Origin: CAVRJC01 sp964505725
GTDB lineage: Bacteria > Actinomycetota > Acidimicrobiia > IMCC26256 > DASPTH01
DNA length: 24,254 nucleotides
Assembly (NCBI GenBank): GCA_964505725.1
Contig: CAZDJK010000084.1
Coordinates: 1-24,254 of the forward strand
Direction of reading: 5' to 3'
How positions within the stretch are numbered: the stretch's first letter is position 1; each line of letters begins with the position of its first letter. Positions 11,971 through 19,968 of the stretch are shown piece by piece. The position numbers were made by a program, and so were the translations under genes. Under the pieces are notes generated by a model. That model worked only from the letters and a program-made list of their open reading frames with translations, was not told the DNA's origin and did not search any database.

Positions 11971-12987
11971 GTGTCGCGTCGCTCCCTCGCGCCGCTGAGC
12001 GCGGTCGTCGTCCTGCTGTTCACCGCCGCGGCCTGCTCGGGGTCGTCCTCCGCGAAGCCCGGGGGTACCACCACCCCGGCGGCGGGCACCTCGGCCGCGG
12101 CGGCCACCTCGGCGGCGCCGGGCACCACGACCACCAGCGCACCCGCGACGCCCACCCAGCGGGAAGAGGCTCCGCTTCCCGCCGCGGTGCAGGAGCTCGC
12201 CGGCGCGGCGACCCCCACCCGCTTCGTGGTCGCCGGCGGCTTCGACGTGAACCGCCAGAGCGTGTCGAGCACGTACGTGTTCGACGGGACCCGCTGGTCG
12301 AACGGCCCCGCGCTCCCCGTCGTGGTGAACCACCCCGCGGCCGCCGCGCTCGGCGAAGACGTGTACGTGGCCGGCGGGTACGTCTCGGGCAACGCGAGCC
12401 CGCGCGTCTTCCTACTCGCGAACGGGGCGAACGCGTGGCGCGAGGTCGCGCCCATGGACCACCCGCGCGCCGCGGCCGCGCTGCTCGCGCTCGGCGGCCG
12501 GCTCTACGTGCTCGGCGGCGTGTCGGGCTCGACCCAGGTGACGCCGGTCGAGCGCTACGACCCGGCCAAGAACACGTGGACCGATGTCGCCCAGCTCCCT
12601 CGGCCGCGCAACCACGTCGGCGGCTACGTCGACGCCGGCCTCGCGTGCATCGCCGGCGGGCGCGAGCCCGCCACCAGCAGCTCCGTCGACTGCCTCGACA
12701 CCATCGACCTCTCGTGGCAGTCGATGCCCCCGCTGCCGACGCCCACGTCGGGCGCGGCGGCGGGGATCGTCGACGGCCTCGTCGCGGTGGCGGGCGGCGA
12801 GCCCACCGACGAGACCCACCTCGTCCCGGTGGTGCAGGAGCTGCGCGACGGCGCCTGGAGCTCGGAGCCGATGCTCGACCCGCGCCACGGCACCGCGTTC
12901 GGCCTGTTCCACGGCCGGCTCTGGATGTGCGGCGGCGCCCACGCCCCCGGCTACGCAGCCAGCGCGACCTGCACCTCGATGGGCTGA
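11971..12987 (+). CDS. Kelch-repeat beta-propeller lipoprotein
   Basis: 338-aa exported protein. Residues 1-21 form a lipoprotein signal peptide with the lipidation site at Cys22 (LLFTAAAC-SGSSS). A Thr/Ala/Pro/Gly-rich linker runs to about residue 65. From about 78 to the end, five or six kelch-type blades are recognisable by the double glycine after a hydrophobic strand and the following aromatic: VVAGGF, VYVAGGY, LYVLGGV, ACIAGGR, VAVAGGE and WMCGGA, with Y-DP-KNTW (about 195-202) typical of kelch. Kelch propellers bind ligands or partners; none can be named. The start is a GTG at 11971; no strong ribosome-binding site is visible. It ends in a convergent arrangement with the methyltransferase gene, 40 bases away. 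Confidence 0.88.
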   Translation: MSRRSLAPLSAVVVLLFTAAACSGSSSAKPGGTTTPAAGTSAAAATSAAPGTTTTSAPATPTQREEAPLPAAVQELAGAATPTRFVVAGGFDVNRQSVSSTYVFDGTRWSNGPALPVVVNHPAAAALGEDVYVAGGYVSGNASPRVFLLANGANAWREVAPMDHPRAAAALLALGGRLYVLGGVSGSTQVTPVERYDPAKNTWTDVAQLPRPRNHVGGYVDAGLACIAGGREPATSSSVDCLDTIDLSWQSMPPLPTPTSGAAAGIVDGLVAVAGGEPTDETHLVPVVQELRDGAWSSEPMLDPRHGTAFGLFHGRLWMCGGAHAPGYAASATCTSMG

Positions 12988-13001
12988 CGCGGGCGCCCGC
13001 G
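12988..13001. terminator. Candidate bidirectional hairpin between convergent genes
   Basis: A perfect 14-base palindrome (CGCGGGCGCCCGCG) starts at the first base after the kelch stop codon, in the 40-base gap before the end of the convergent methyltransferase gene. No T-tract follows, so it is only a terminator candidate. Confidence 0.4.
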
Positions 13002-13027
13002 CGGCGGCCCGGCGTCGCGGCGTCGGC

Positions 13028-14089
13028 TCACGCGGGCGCCGGCGCGAGCCGGACCGCGTCGACGATCCGGCGCACGTCGGCGCGCTCCCCCGCGATCGCC
13101 ACGTACTCGCGGTTGCGCACGTGCGAGACCGTCCCCACCTTCTCGCCCTGCGGGTTGTGGATGCCGATCTGCGCGCCGACGTAGCGCTTGGAGTCGAACT
13201 CGAGCACCTCGACCGCGCCGTGCACCGAGCACATGTCGCGCAGCTCGTCGAGGCTCACCCAGGCCTCGTCGTTGTAGGAGACCAGCACGACGCGCGCGTG
13301 CACGTCGGCGATCGTCCGGCGCAGCGCGTCGGGCATCTCCCGCTTGGCGTTGAACACGCTCCGGGTGCTCGGGTCGCGCGCGTCGACCCGCTTGCACGCC
13401 ACGCCGTAGTGGTCGGGCGCGTCCCACGCCACCAGCGTCTCCCACACGTGGTAATTGGTGAAGTAGCGGTGCTGGTTGTAGGGCGGGTCGAGGTACGCGA
13501 GGTCGAACCCGCCGAGCGCGGGCGCGAGCGCACACGCGTCCCCGCGCACGGCGCGGCCGGAGCCGTCGAGCAGCTCGGGCACCCGGAGCTCCATGCGCTG
13601 GTAGGAGCGGTCGGCCCACTGCTTCACGTACGCCATCTGCACCCCGGTGGTGGAGTCGACCCGGTCCGCCGCCTCGACCAGGCTGGTGAGCAGGATCGGT
13701 TCGAGCGGCGACCCCGCGTGGTCGCGGGCAATGGCGTCGCGGATCGCGTCGACCCGCTCGCCGTTGTGGGGCTGGAGGAAGCGCGACCGCACGCAGAACG
13801 TGTCGGTGAAGTACCCCGGTTCGCCGGGCAGGGCGTCGAGCGCACGGATCACGTCACCCAGCTCGGCGCGGTCGACCGTGCGTGCGTCGGCCTCCACGTA
13901 GCAGCGCGCGAACACCTCCGAGTAGCGGGCCGCGTCCACCGCGGTGACGTGCGCGCCCGCGAGCTTGAACGCCTGCGCGACGCGCGTGGTGCCGGCGAAC
14001 AGGTCGAGCGCGGTCGTCGCGCCCGCGGCCTCGCAGATGCGCGCCAGCACCGGGACGAGCCGCCGCTTCGAGCCGATGTACTTGATCAC
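13028..14089 (-). CDS. DNA adenine N6-methyltransferase, D12 class (orphan)
   Basis: 353-aa enzyme that transfers a methyl group from S-adenosylmethionine to adenine N6 in DNA. Hallmarks of the D12/alpha class: KYIGSKRR at the N-terminus (residues 3-10), SAM-binding motif DLFAGTTRVA (29-38), and catalytic DPPY at 201-204 followed by NQHRYF. Length is a little above the 260-300 aa of Dam. A C-terminal domain with FDSKRYVGAQIGIHNPQG and VRNREYVAI follows. No restriction endonuclease or specificity gene is adjacent, so it appears solitary; recognition sequence unknown. The start is the GTG at 14087-14089, opening directly on the conserved motif; an in-frame TGA lies five codons upstream, and the region before it is an 8-bp tandem repeat with no clear ribosome-binding site. 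Confidence 0.92.
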   Translation of the reverse strand: MIKYIGSKRRLVPVLARICEAAGATTALDLFAGTTRVAQAFKLAGAHVTAVDAARYSEVFARCYVEADARTVDRAELGDVIRALDALPGEPGYFTDTFCVRSRFLQPHNGERVDAIRDAIARDHAGSPLEPILLTSLVEAADRVDSTTGVQMAYVKQWADRSYQRMELRVPELLDGSGRAVRGDACALAPALGGFDLAYLDPPYNQHRYFTNYHVWETLVAWDAPDHYGVACKRVDARDPSTRSVFNAKREMPDALRRTIADVHARVVLVSYNDEAWVSLDELRDMCSVHGAVEVLEFDSKRYVGAQIGIHNPQGEKVGTVSHVRNREYVAIAGERADVRRIVDAVRLAPAPA

Positions 14090-14091
14090 GC

Positions 14092-14159
14092 GGTCACCGC
14101 GTCACGCCGTCACGCCGTCGCGCCGTCACGTGGTCACCGCGTCACGCCGTCACGCCGTC
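14092..14159. repeat. Compound tandem repeat (8-bp units within a 40-bp duplication)
   Basis: The unit CGTCACGC recurs head to tail, with variants CGTCGCGC and CGTCACGT. A 28-base block beginning GGTCACCGCG is repeated exactly at 14092-14119 and 14132-14159, period 40. The array lies between trpA and the methyltransferase start and includes the last codons and stop of trpA (14150-14159). Confidence 0.9.
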
Positions 14160-14941
14160 ACGCGCACCGACTCGTCGAGCGCGGCGCGCCACTCGGCGAT
14201 GAGCGCCAGCGCGCCCTCCGGGCCCTCGCCGCGCAGGAGCCGCGCGATCAAGGCGCTGCCGACCACCACACCGTCGGCATGCCGCGCTGCCTCCACCGCC
14301 TGTTCGGGCGTCGAGATCCCGACGCCGAGCAGCACCGGCTTGTCGGTCGCCGCCTTCAACCTCCGCCCCATCTCCGTCGCCTGGGTCGCGAGGCTCGCAC
14401 GCTCCCCCGTCACCCCGAGCAGCGACACGCCGTACACGAACCCGTGGGACCGCTCACAGATCGCGCGCAGGCGGTCGTCGGGCGTGGTGGGCGCGGCGAG
14501 CAGCACGGTCGCGATCCCCGCGTCATCGGCGGCGTCGGCCCAGCCGTCGAGCTCGTCGAGCGGGAGGTCGGGGATGATGGCGCCGGAGATGCCCGAGGCC
14601 GCGAGCAGCGCGGCGAAGCGCCGGAAGCCGAGGTGGCCGACGGGGTTGGTGTAGGTCATCACCGCGAGCGGCGCGTCGACGTCGAGACGGGCGGCGTCGG
14701 CGATGATGCCCTCGGGCGTGGCGCCGAGGTCGAGGGCGCGCTGTGACGCCTCCTGGATGGTGCGCCCGTCCATCACCGGGTCGGAGAACGGGATGCCGAT
14801 CTCGACCGCGTCGGCGCCCGCGGCCACCACCGCCCGCACCACGTCGAGCCAGCCGTGGCCGAGCCCGCCGGTGACGTAGGGCACGAGCAGCTTGCGGCCG
14901 ACGGCGCGCCGCTCGCGCAACCGCGGCTCGAGCGCGATCAC
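14150..14941 (-). CDS. trpA: Tryptophan synthase alpha subunit
   Basis: 263-aa TIM-barrel enzyme that cleaves indole-3-glycerol phosphate to indole and glyceraldehyde 3-phosphate, passing indole to TrpB. The signature VEIGIPFSDPVMDGRTIQ is present, with catalytic Glu47 and Asp58 in the positions of Glu49 and Asp60 of the Salmonella enzyme. Further barrel landmarks are MTYTNPV, IIPDLPLDE, APTTPDDRL, YGVSLLGVTG and the phosphate-binding GVGIST and GSAL. ATG start at 14939-14941. The C-terminal residues (VRVTA) are encoded by the tandem repeat. In most genomes trpA follows trpB directly; here two oxidoreductase genes separate them on the same strand. Confidence 0.97.
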   Translation of the reverse strand: MIALEPRLRERRAVGRKLLVPYVTGGLGHGWLDVVRAVVAAGADAVEIGIPFSDPVMDGRTIQEASQRALDLGATPEGIIADAARLDVDAPLAVMTYTNPVGHLGFRRFAALLAASGISGAIIPDLPLDELDGWADAADDAGIATVLLAAPTTPDDRLRAICERSHGFVYGVSLLGVTGERASLATQATEMGRRLKAATDKPVLLGVGISTPEQAVEAARHADGVVVGSALIARLLRGEGPEGALALIAEWRAALDESVRVTA

Positions 14942-15018
14942 GGGCGGTCCCGGCAGGTCACGGGGGCGAAGAGTACCGGCGGCGCGGCGCCCGGTCCCGC
15001 TTCATCGGCGCCGCGCGG

Positions 15019-16284
15019 TCAGCCGTCGAGCGGGTGCGCCTCGGGCGGGATGATGATGCGGTTGCCGCGGTCCCACGTGAAGTAGTTCCAGATCCAGTTC
15101 ACGAGCACGACGAGCCGGTTCCGGAAGCCGACGAGGAACACGAGGTGGAGGCCGAGCCAGCTCAGCCAGCCGAGCGTGCCGGCGAGCCGGATCCCGAGCG
15201 GCAGCTCGGCGACGGCGGAGCGGCGCCCGATCGTGGCCATCGTCCCCTTGTCGACGTAGCGGAACCGGCGCGTCGGCCGCCCGCTCGTCCGGCGGAGGAT
15301 GCTGCGCGCCACGTGGCGGGCCTGCTGCATCGCGACCGGCGCGAGCTGCGGGTAGGGACGGCCCTTGCGGTCGTGGCCGGCGCCGAGGTCGCCGATCACG
15401 AACACCTCCGGATGCCCGGCGACGCTCAGGTCGTCCCCCACCTCGACCTCACCCCGACGGGTCTGCGGGAGCCCCAGGGCGTTCGCGAGCGGGTTCGCCA
15501 TCACGCCCGCGCACCAGATCACCGTGCGCGACGTGAGGCGCGTCCCGTCGGCGAGCTGCACCCCTGCCGCGTCCACGGAGGTGATCGCGGTGCCGAGCCG
15601 AACCTGCACCCCGCGCGCTTCCAGCTCTGCGCGCGCCTCCGCGCGCGACTTGGGCGAGAACGCGCTGAGGAGCGCGGGGCCGGCCTCGATGCAGACGACC
15701 TCGGCCCGACCGATGTGGGCGCGGTCGAAGTCCTTGGCCAGCACCTTGGTGAACAGCTCCGCGAGCGCGCCGCACAGCTCGACGCCGGTGGGTCCGCCGC
15801 CGGCCACCACGAAGCACAGCTCGCCCTGGTCGAGCAGCGCGGGATCGCGGTCGACGGCCTCGAAGCGGCCGAGCACGGTGCTCCGCACGCGCGTGGCGTC
15901 CTCGAGCGACTTCAGCGGCAGCGCGTGCTCCTCGACGCCGGGAACGCCGAAGTCGCTGCTCACCGCGCCCGCGGCGAGCACCAGGTAGTCGTAGGCGATG
16001 GGCTCGCCGTCGACCACGAGCACGCGGCGGCCGTCGAAGTCGACGCCGGCGACGCGCTCCCGGTGGAACTCGACGTTCGGGTCGCGGCGCACGACGCCGC
16101 GCACGCTCGGCGCGATGTCGTCGGGCGCGACGCCGGCCGTCGCCACCTGGTAGAGCAGCGGCGAGAACGTGTGGAAGTTGTGCTCGTCGATCAGCGTGAC
16201 ATCGACCGGCGTGCCCGCGAACGTTCGGGCGGCGGTGAGCCCGCCGAAGCCTGCCCCCACGATCACGACGCGCGGGTTCGCCAT
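15019..16284 (-). CDS. ndh: Type II NADH dehydrogenase (NAD(P)/FAD-dependent oxidoreductase)
   Basis: 421-aa flavoprotein expected to oxidise NADH and reduce quinone without pumping protons. Two dinucleotide folds are visible: VVIVGAGFGGLTAAR (FAD, residues 6-20) and FVVAGGGPTGVELCGALAE (NADH, about 158-176). The third FAD contact is VFVIGDLGAG (about 296-305), followed by the quinone-site-like APVAMQQA and GTMATIGR. The C-terminus is hydrophobic and amphipathic (LGWLSWLGLHLVFLVGF, then VVLVNWIWNYFTW), as in membrane-bound NDH-2. Length fits the family (about 400-450). The ATG is at 16282-16284. It starts 21 bases after the LLM gene and is probably cotranscribed with it and trpA. The related ferredoxin reductase families lack the membrane helix, so NDH-2 is the better call. 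Confidence 0.93.
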   Translation of the reverse strand: MANPRVVIVGAGFGGLTAARTFAGTPVDVTLIDEHNFHTFSPLLYQVATAGVAPDDIAPSVRGVVRRDPNVEFHRERVAGVDFDGRRVLVVDGEPIAYDYLVLAAGAVSSDFGVPGVEEHALPLKSLEDATRVRSTVLGRFEAVDRDPALLDQGELCFVVAGGGPTGVELCGALAELFTKVLAKDFDRAHIGRAEVVCIEAGPALLSAFSPKSRAEARAELEARGVQVRLGTAITSVDAAGVQLADGTRLTSRTVIWCAGVMANPLANALGLPQTRRGEVEVGDDLSVAGHPEVFVIGDLGAGHDRKGRPYPQLAPVAMQQARHVARSILRRTSGRPTRRFRYVDKGTMATIGRRSAVAELPLGIRLAGTLGWLSWLGLHLVFLVGFRNRLVVLVNWIWNYFTWDRGNRIIIPPEAHPLDG

Positions 16285-16305
16285 GATCGCGGGCGGCGCC
16301 TCGGC

Positions 16306-17181
16306 TCAGCCGATCTCGGCGAGGCGCGGGATCGCCGGGCCCCACACCTGCTCGAGCGTCTCGGCCGGGTCGCGCTGGTACGGCCCGGTCACCACGGTCT
16401 GGACGCCCACCGCGTGCAGCGCCTCGGCCTCGCGCAGGATCGCGTCGACGCCGTCGTCGGGGTTGCGGCCCGCCATGATCATCGACGTCACCTCGATCTC
16501 GCCGATGTCGCGGCCGACGTCGTCGCAGTGACGGCGCAGCACGTCGACCTTGTGCTTCACCACCGAGGCGTCGCCGAAGATGTTGCACGCGTCGGCGTAC
16601 TGCGCGACGAGCCGGAGCGTCTTCCGCTCGCCGGAGCCGCCGATCATGATGCGCGGCCGCGGCGAGCTGAGCGGCGGCGGCGAGCACAGCGTCTCCTCGA
16701 GCTGGTAGTGCTTGCCGACGTACTTGCCGTTGTCGTCGCTCCACATCTGGAGGCAGATCTGGATCGCCTCCTCGAGCCGCTCGAAGCGCTCGGCCAGCGG
16801 CGGGAACGGCACGCCGAGGCCGTCGTGCTCGCGCTCGTACCACGCGGCGCCGATGCCGAGCTCGGCCCGCCCCTCCGACACCACGTCGAGGGTGGTGACC
16901 GTCTTCGCCAGCAGCCCCGGGTGGCGGTAGGTCACGCCGGTCACGAGGAGTCGCAGCCGCAGCCGCTCGGTGCGCCCGGCGACGAAGCCGAGCGCGGTGT
17001 AGCCCTCGAGCATCGGGTCGGACGCGGGCGCCATCCGCTCCATCTGGAACCAGTGGTCCATGAACGAGAGGGTCTTCACGCCGATCCGGTCGGCGGCCTC
17101 GGCCACCGCGGCCACGGTCGGGCCGATCGCCTGCGGTGCGCCCGGCCAGTCGAACCGACTCACGTGCACGTCGACCTGCAT
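16306..17181 (-). CDS. LLM-class (probably F420-dependent) oxidoreductase
   Basis: 291-aa luciferase-like monooxygenase-fold TIM barrel. Key stretches: MQVDVHVSRFDWPG, FMDHWFQM, LLVTGVTYRHPGLLAKTVTTLD, GRAELGIGAAWYEREH and PRIMIGGSGERKTLRLVAQYADACN. The combination matches the actinobacterial F420-dependent subgroup; substrate unknown. The open frame extends far upstream, but the ATG at 17179-17181 has GAGGAGG at good spacing and opens on the conserved strand. The ribosome-binding site is part of a 5-bp hairpin (plus-strand CCTCG 17190-17194 with CGAGG 17198-17202). It lies between trpB and ndh on the minus strand. F420 use is family inference; FMN is the alternative cofactor. Confidence 0.9.
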   Translation of the reverse strand: MQVDVHVSRFDWPGAPQAIGPTVAAVAEAADRIGVKTLSFMDHWFQMERMAPASDPMLEGYTALGFVAGRTERLRLRLLVTGVTYRHPGLLAKTVTTLDVVSEGRAELGIGAAWYEREHDGLGVPFPPLAERFERLEEAIQICLQMWSDDNGKYVGKHYQLEETLCSPPPLSSPRPRIMIGGSGERKTLRLVAQYADACNIFGDASVVKHKVDVLRRHCDDVGRDIGEIEVTSMIMAGRNPDDGVDAILREAEALHAVGVQTVVTGPYQRDPAETLEQVWGPAIPRLAEIG

Positions 17182-17284
17182 GGGGTCCTCCTCGGTACGA
17201 GGTGCGGGGCGTGGGGTGCGGCCCTCCGTCGCCGACGCTACTCCCCGCCCGCGAAGCCTCTTCTGGCTGACACCTCTCGGGAGA

Positions 17285-18535
17285 TCAGGAGTGCGCGCCT
17301 GCGGGACCGCCGGCGAGGCGTTCGGCCACCTGCGCGGCGTCCTTGTCTCCTCGACCCGAGAGCGTGACCAGCACCGTCGAGCCCTGCGGCACCGAGCGAC
17401 CGGCCTCGCGTGCGAGCCAGCCGATCGCGTGCGCAGGCTCGAGCGCGGGCACGATGCCCTCGGTCTCCGACAGGAGCAGGAAGCCGGCGATCGCCTCGTC
17501 GTCGGTGGCGTACTCGTAGTGGGCACGGCCGTCGGCGGCGAGCTGCGCGTGCTCGGGCCCCACGCCCGGGTAGTCGAGCCCGGCGCTGATCGAGTGCGCC
17601 GCGAGGATCTGGCCGTGCTCGGTCTGCAGGAACAGCGACCGCGCGCCGTGCAGCACTCCGGGCACGCCACGACTCACCGACGCGCCGTGCTTCCCCGACT
17701 CGAGCCCGTACCCACCCGCCTCGACGCCCACGAGCCGGGCATCGGTGCCGAGGAACCCGGCGAACGTGCCCATCGCGTTCGAGCCTCCACCAACGCAGGC
17801 GACCACGTAGTCGGGGTCGGCGCCGCCGAGCACCGCGCGGCACTGCTCGCGCGCCTCGTCGCCGACGACCCGCTGGAACTCGCGCACCATCCACGGGTAC
17901 GGGTGCGGGCCGACGACGGAGCCGATGCAGTAATGCGTGCTGTCGACGGTCGCCACCCAGTCACGCAACGCCTCGTTGATCGCGTCCTTGAGCGTCGCGC
18001 TGCCGGTCTCCACCGTCACGACGTCGGCGCCGAGCAGCTGCATGCGGAACACGTTCAGCGCCTGGCGCTCCACGTCGACCGCGCCCATGAACACGAGGCA
18101 GTCGAGCCCGAACAGCGCCGCCGCAGTTGCCGTCGCGACCCCGTGCTGACCGGCGCCGGTCTCCGCGATGACCCGCTGCTTGCCCATGCGCCGTGTCAAC
18201 AGCGCCTGGCCCAGCACGTTGTTGATCTTGTGCGAGCCCGTGTGCGTCAGGTCCTCCCGCTTGAGCAGCACCCGCAGCCCGAGCCGCTCCGACAGACGCC
18301 CGCACTCGGTGACCGGCGTCGGACGCCCCGCGTAGTTCTGCAGCAGCCCCGCGAGCTCGCCACGGAACCCGGGATCCGACCACGCCGACCGGAACTCGGC
18401 CTCGAGCTCCATCAACGCGGGCACCAGCGTCTCCGGCACGTACCGCCCGCCGAACTCGCCGAACCGCCCGAGCCCCTCCGGCTCCGGTCCGGGCGGCCCG
18501 AGCACCACCGGCTCCCCGCGCACCGGCGCGCTCAC
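17285..18535 (-). CDS. trpB: Tryptophan synthase beta subunit
   Basis: 416-aa pyridoxal-phosphate enzyme that condenses indole with L-serine. Signature elements are GRFGEFGGRYVPETL, the Schiff-base lysine in LTHTGSHKINN (Lys103), AETGAGQHGVATATAAA, the phosphate-binding VGGGSNAMG (about 247-255), GVEAGG and the C-terminal LSGRGDKD. Full length for TrpB1-type enzymes. I prefer the GTG at 18533-18535, which has GGAG six bases upstream; a TTG one codon earlier is possible. It starts the minus-strand run trpB-LLM-ndh-trpA-methyltransferase. No trpC or other trp gene is visible upstream, where an HNH gene sits instead. A leader with tandem Trp codons was looked for and not found. Confidence 0.97.
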   Translation of the reverse strand: MSAPVRGEPVVLGPPGPEPEGLGRFGEFGGRYVPETLVPALMELEAEFRSAWSDPGFRGELAGLLQNYAGRPTPVTECGRLSERLGLRVLLKREDLTHTGSHKINNVLGQALLTRRMGKQRVIAETGAGQHGVATATAAALFGLDCLVFMGAVDVERQALNVFRMQLLGADVVTVETGSATLKDAINEALRDWVATVDSTHYCIGSVVGPHPYPWMVREFQRVVGDEAREQCRAVLGGADPDYVVACVGGGSNAMGTFAGFLGTDARLVGVEAGGYGLESGKHGASVSRGVPGVLHGARSLFLQTEHGQILAAHSISAGLDYPGVGPEHAQLAADGRAHYEYATDDEAIAGFLLLSETEGIVPALEPAHAIGWLAREAGRSVPQGSTVLVTLSGRGDKDAAQVAERLAGGPAGAHS

Positions 18536-18664
18536 CAACGGCTCCGTCTTCTCGCGCCGGTCCTGCTCACGTCACTCACCGCGCAGGAGGGTACCCGGGG
18601 CCACCAGGCGGTCGTTCCTCACTAGCCGCGAAGTTCCCCACGAACCCGCCAGCGCACGCTTGGA

Positions 18665-18679
18665 CCGCCGGGCCGGCGG
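18665..18679. terminator. Candidate terminator hairpin after the HNH gene
   Basis: CCGCCGGGCCGGCGG is a perfect 15-base inverted repeat (5-bp arms, 5-base loop) in the 215-base gap between the HNH gene stop at 18751 and trpB. No T-tract follows on the minus strand. The rest of this gap holds no other feature I can support. Confidence 0.35.
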
Positions 18680-18750
18680 GTGGGGTTGGGGTGCGCGCGG
18701 TGTTCAGTTTTCAAGGTGCTGGTGTGTCGGGTTGCCGATGCGCGTCCGCC

Positions 18751-19896
18751 TCATGGTCCGGCACGGGGGTTGGCGGCCTGCCACTGCTCGTCGTGGCGGA
18801 CGAGTCGGAGGCCGTCGGGCCGGTTCGGGTTTCCGTCCAGGACCCAGGGTCCGTGGGGGACGAGCCGGCTGTGGTGGTCGGTGCTGCCACCGGTACACAC
18901 CGCGGCGAGATTCGCGAGACCGTCGTCGCCGCCCCAGCTCCGAGGCACCAGGTGATGCACCTGCAGGCCGGTGCGGCGCTCGCAGCCGGGCCAGCGACAA
19001 TGCCCATCACGCACCAGCACTGCCCGCACGATCCTCGGCGACATTGCTGTCGTGCGCCGGCCGCGGGCCCGCGGCATCCAGTTGTCGTCGATCAGGACCG
19101 GCTCGATCTTGGCGTTGGCGCGCAGCGACTCGACCATCGCGTCGGGCAGCGGGATACCGGCGATCTCGGCCGGCCCCTTGAAAGGCACCTCCACCATCAG
19201 CAACGGTTGGGGCCGGGCCACCGGGCTCTCGGCGTGCTCGTAGCGGCACGCGAGCTCGACCAGCGCGTCGGCGCCGCGATGCTCTCGGCTGTCCCACGGC
19301 TCACCCCGGGCCGGGCGCATCCGGTCCACCAGGCGGTTGATGACCGCTTCGAAGCGGGCCCCGTCGAGATCGGCGAGCTGACCGGAAAAGCCCAGCATCC
19401 CGATGTCGCGCTGCCACCACATCCGAAACCCGCGCGCCTCGCGGCGCTTGCGGGCGTCCTCGACCGTCGGCTTGCGTTGGGTGCGCACCATGCGGGCCAG
19501 CTCCGCCGGCGCGGTGTGCGGGCCCCGCTGGGCCCACTCGGCGTCGCTCACCGCGTCCGCGAGCGAACACACCGAACCCAACTGCTCGTCACTCAACGCG
19601 CCCGCGTGCGCCGCCGCCGCCACCGCCGGCAGCGACTCCAACGCCCGGGCGGTCTCCACCGTCTCGCGCACCGTGCGACACGACACCCCGTCACGTCCAG
19701 CCCACGAGTCGTCGAGCGCGCCGCGCTCGTCGAGCACCCGGGTGACCGTTAGCTCCTCCACATGGAGGCGGCGTTGCTCGCGCACCAGCTCGTCGCGGCG
19801 CGCCACCAGCCACACCGTCGGCCGGCACCGCAACCCGTCGAGCTGCTCCGAAACGTCGAACATGCCCGCATCACACCACGGGGGTGTGACACTCAT
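18751..19896 (-). CDS. HNH endonuclease domain protein, DUF222/13E12 type
   Basis: 381-aa protein of the multicopy actinobacterial family in which an N-terminal DUF222 (13E12 repeat-type) domain precedes an HNH nuclease. The DUF222 part covers about residues 15-270 (LVREQRRLHVEELTVTRVLDE, ELARMVRTQRKPTVEDARKRR, GARFEAVINRLVDRM). The HNH part spans about 295-345: CRWPGCERRT, LQVHHLVPRSWGGDD and NLAAVCTGGSTDHH, with both zinc-type cysteines and the catalytic HH/H pattern intact. Its exact role is unresolved; members are often multicopy and associated with mobile DNA, but no transposase or intein is seen here. The ATG at 19894-19896 has no strong ribosome-binding site. Divergent from the amr operon. 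Confidence 0.93.
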   Translation of the reverse strand: MSVTPPWCDAGMFDVSEQLDGLRCRPTVWLVARRDELVREQRRLHVEELTVTRVLDERGALDDSWAGRDGVSCRTVRETVETARALESLPAVAAAAHAGALSDEQLGSVCSLADAVSDAEWAQRGPHTAPAELARMVRTQRKPTVEDARKRREARGFRMWWQRDIGMLGFSGQLADLDGARFEAVINRLVDRMRPARGEPWDSREHRGADALVELACRYEHAESPVARPQPLLMVEVPFKGPAEIAGIPLPDAMVESLRANAKIEPVLIDDNWMPRARGRRTTAMSPRIVRAVLVRDGHCRWPGCERRTGLQVHHLVPRSWGGDDGLANLAAVCTGGSTDHHSRLVPHGPWVLDGNPNRPDGLRLVRHDEQWQAANPRAGP

Positions 19897-19936
19897 CCCC
19901 GAACCTCGAGCCCCGAAATCCCGCCCGCGTCGGAAT

Positions 19937-19948
19937 ATCGCCGGCGAT
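19937..19948. promoter_or_regulatory. 12-bp perfect palindrome between HNH gene and amrS
   Basis: ATCGCCGGCGAT is a perfect palindrome located in the 72-base divergent gap, 20 bases before the amrS ATG. It is a candidate operator for either gene; no consensus promoter is recognisable and amrS has no clear ribosome-binding site. Confidence 0.45.
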
Positions 19949-19968
19949 TATGGCGTCTTACTTGAACT

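Noticed and set aside
15034..17367. 777-aa plus-strand frame opposite ndh and the LLM gene
   Set aside because: No motif and an Arg/His/Val-rich composition; the minus strand encodes two recognisable enzymes.
18539..18750. trp leader peptide or attenuator before trpB
   Set aside because: A 16-codon frame (VRNDRLVAPGTLLRGE) exists but has no Trp codons and no paired terminator/antiterminator, so attenuation is not supported.
18751..19896. HNH protein as a homing endonuclease inside an intron or intein
   Set aside because: The DUF222-HNH architecture is a free-standing chromosomal family; neither neighbour is interrupted.
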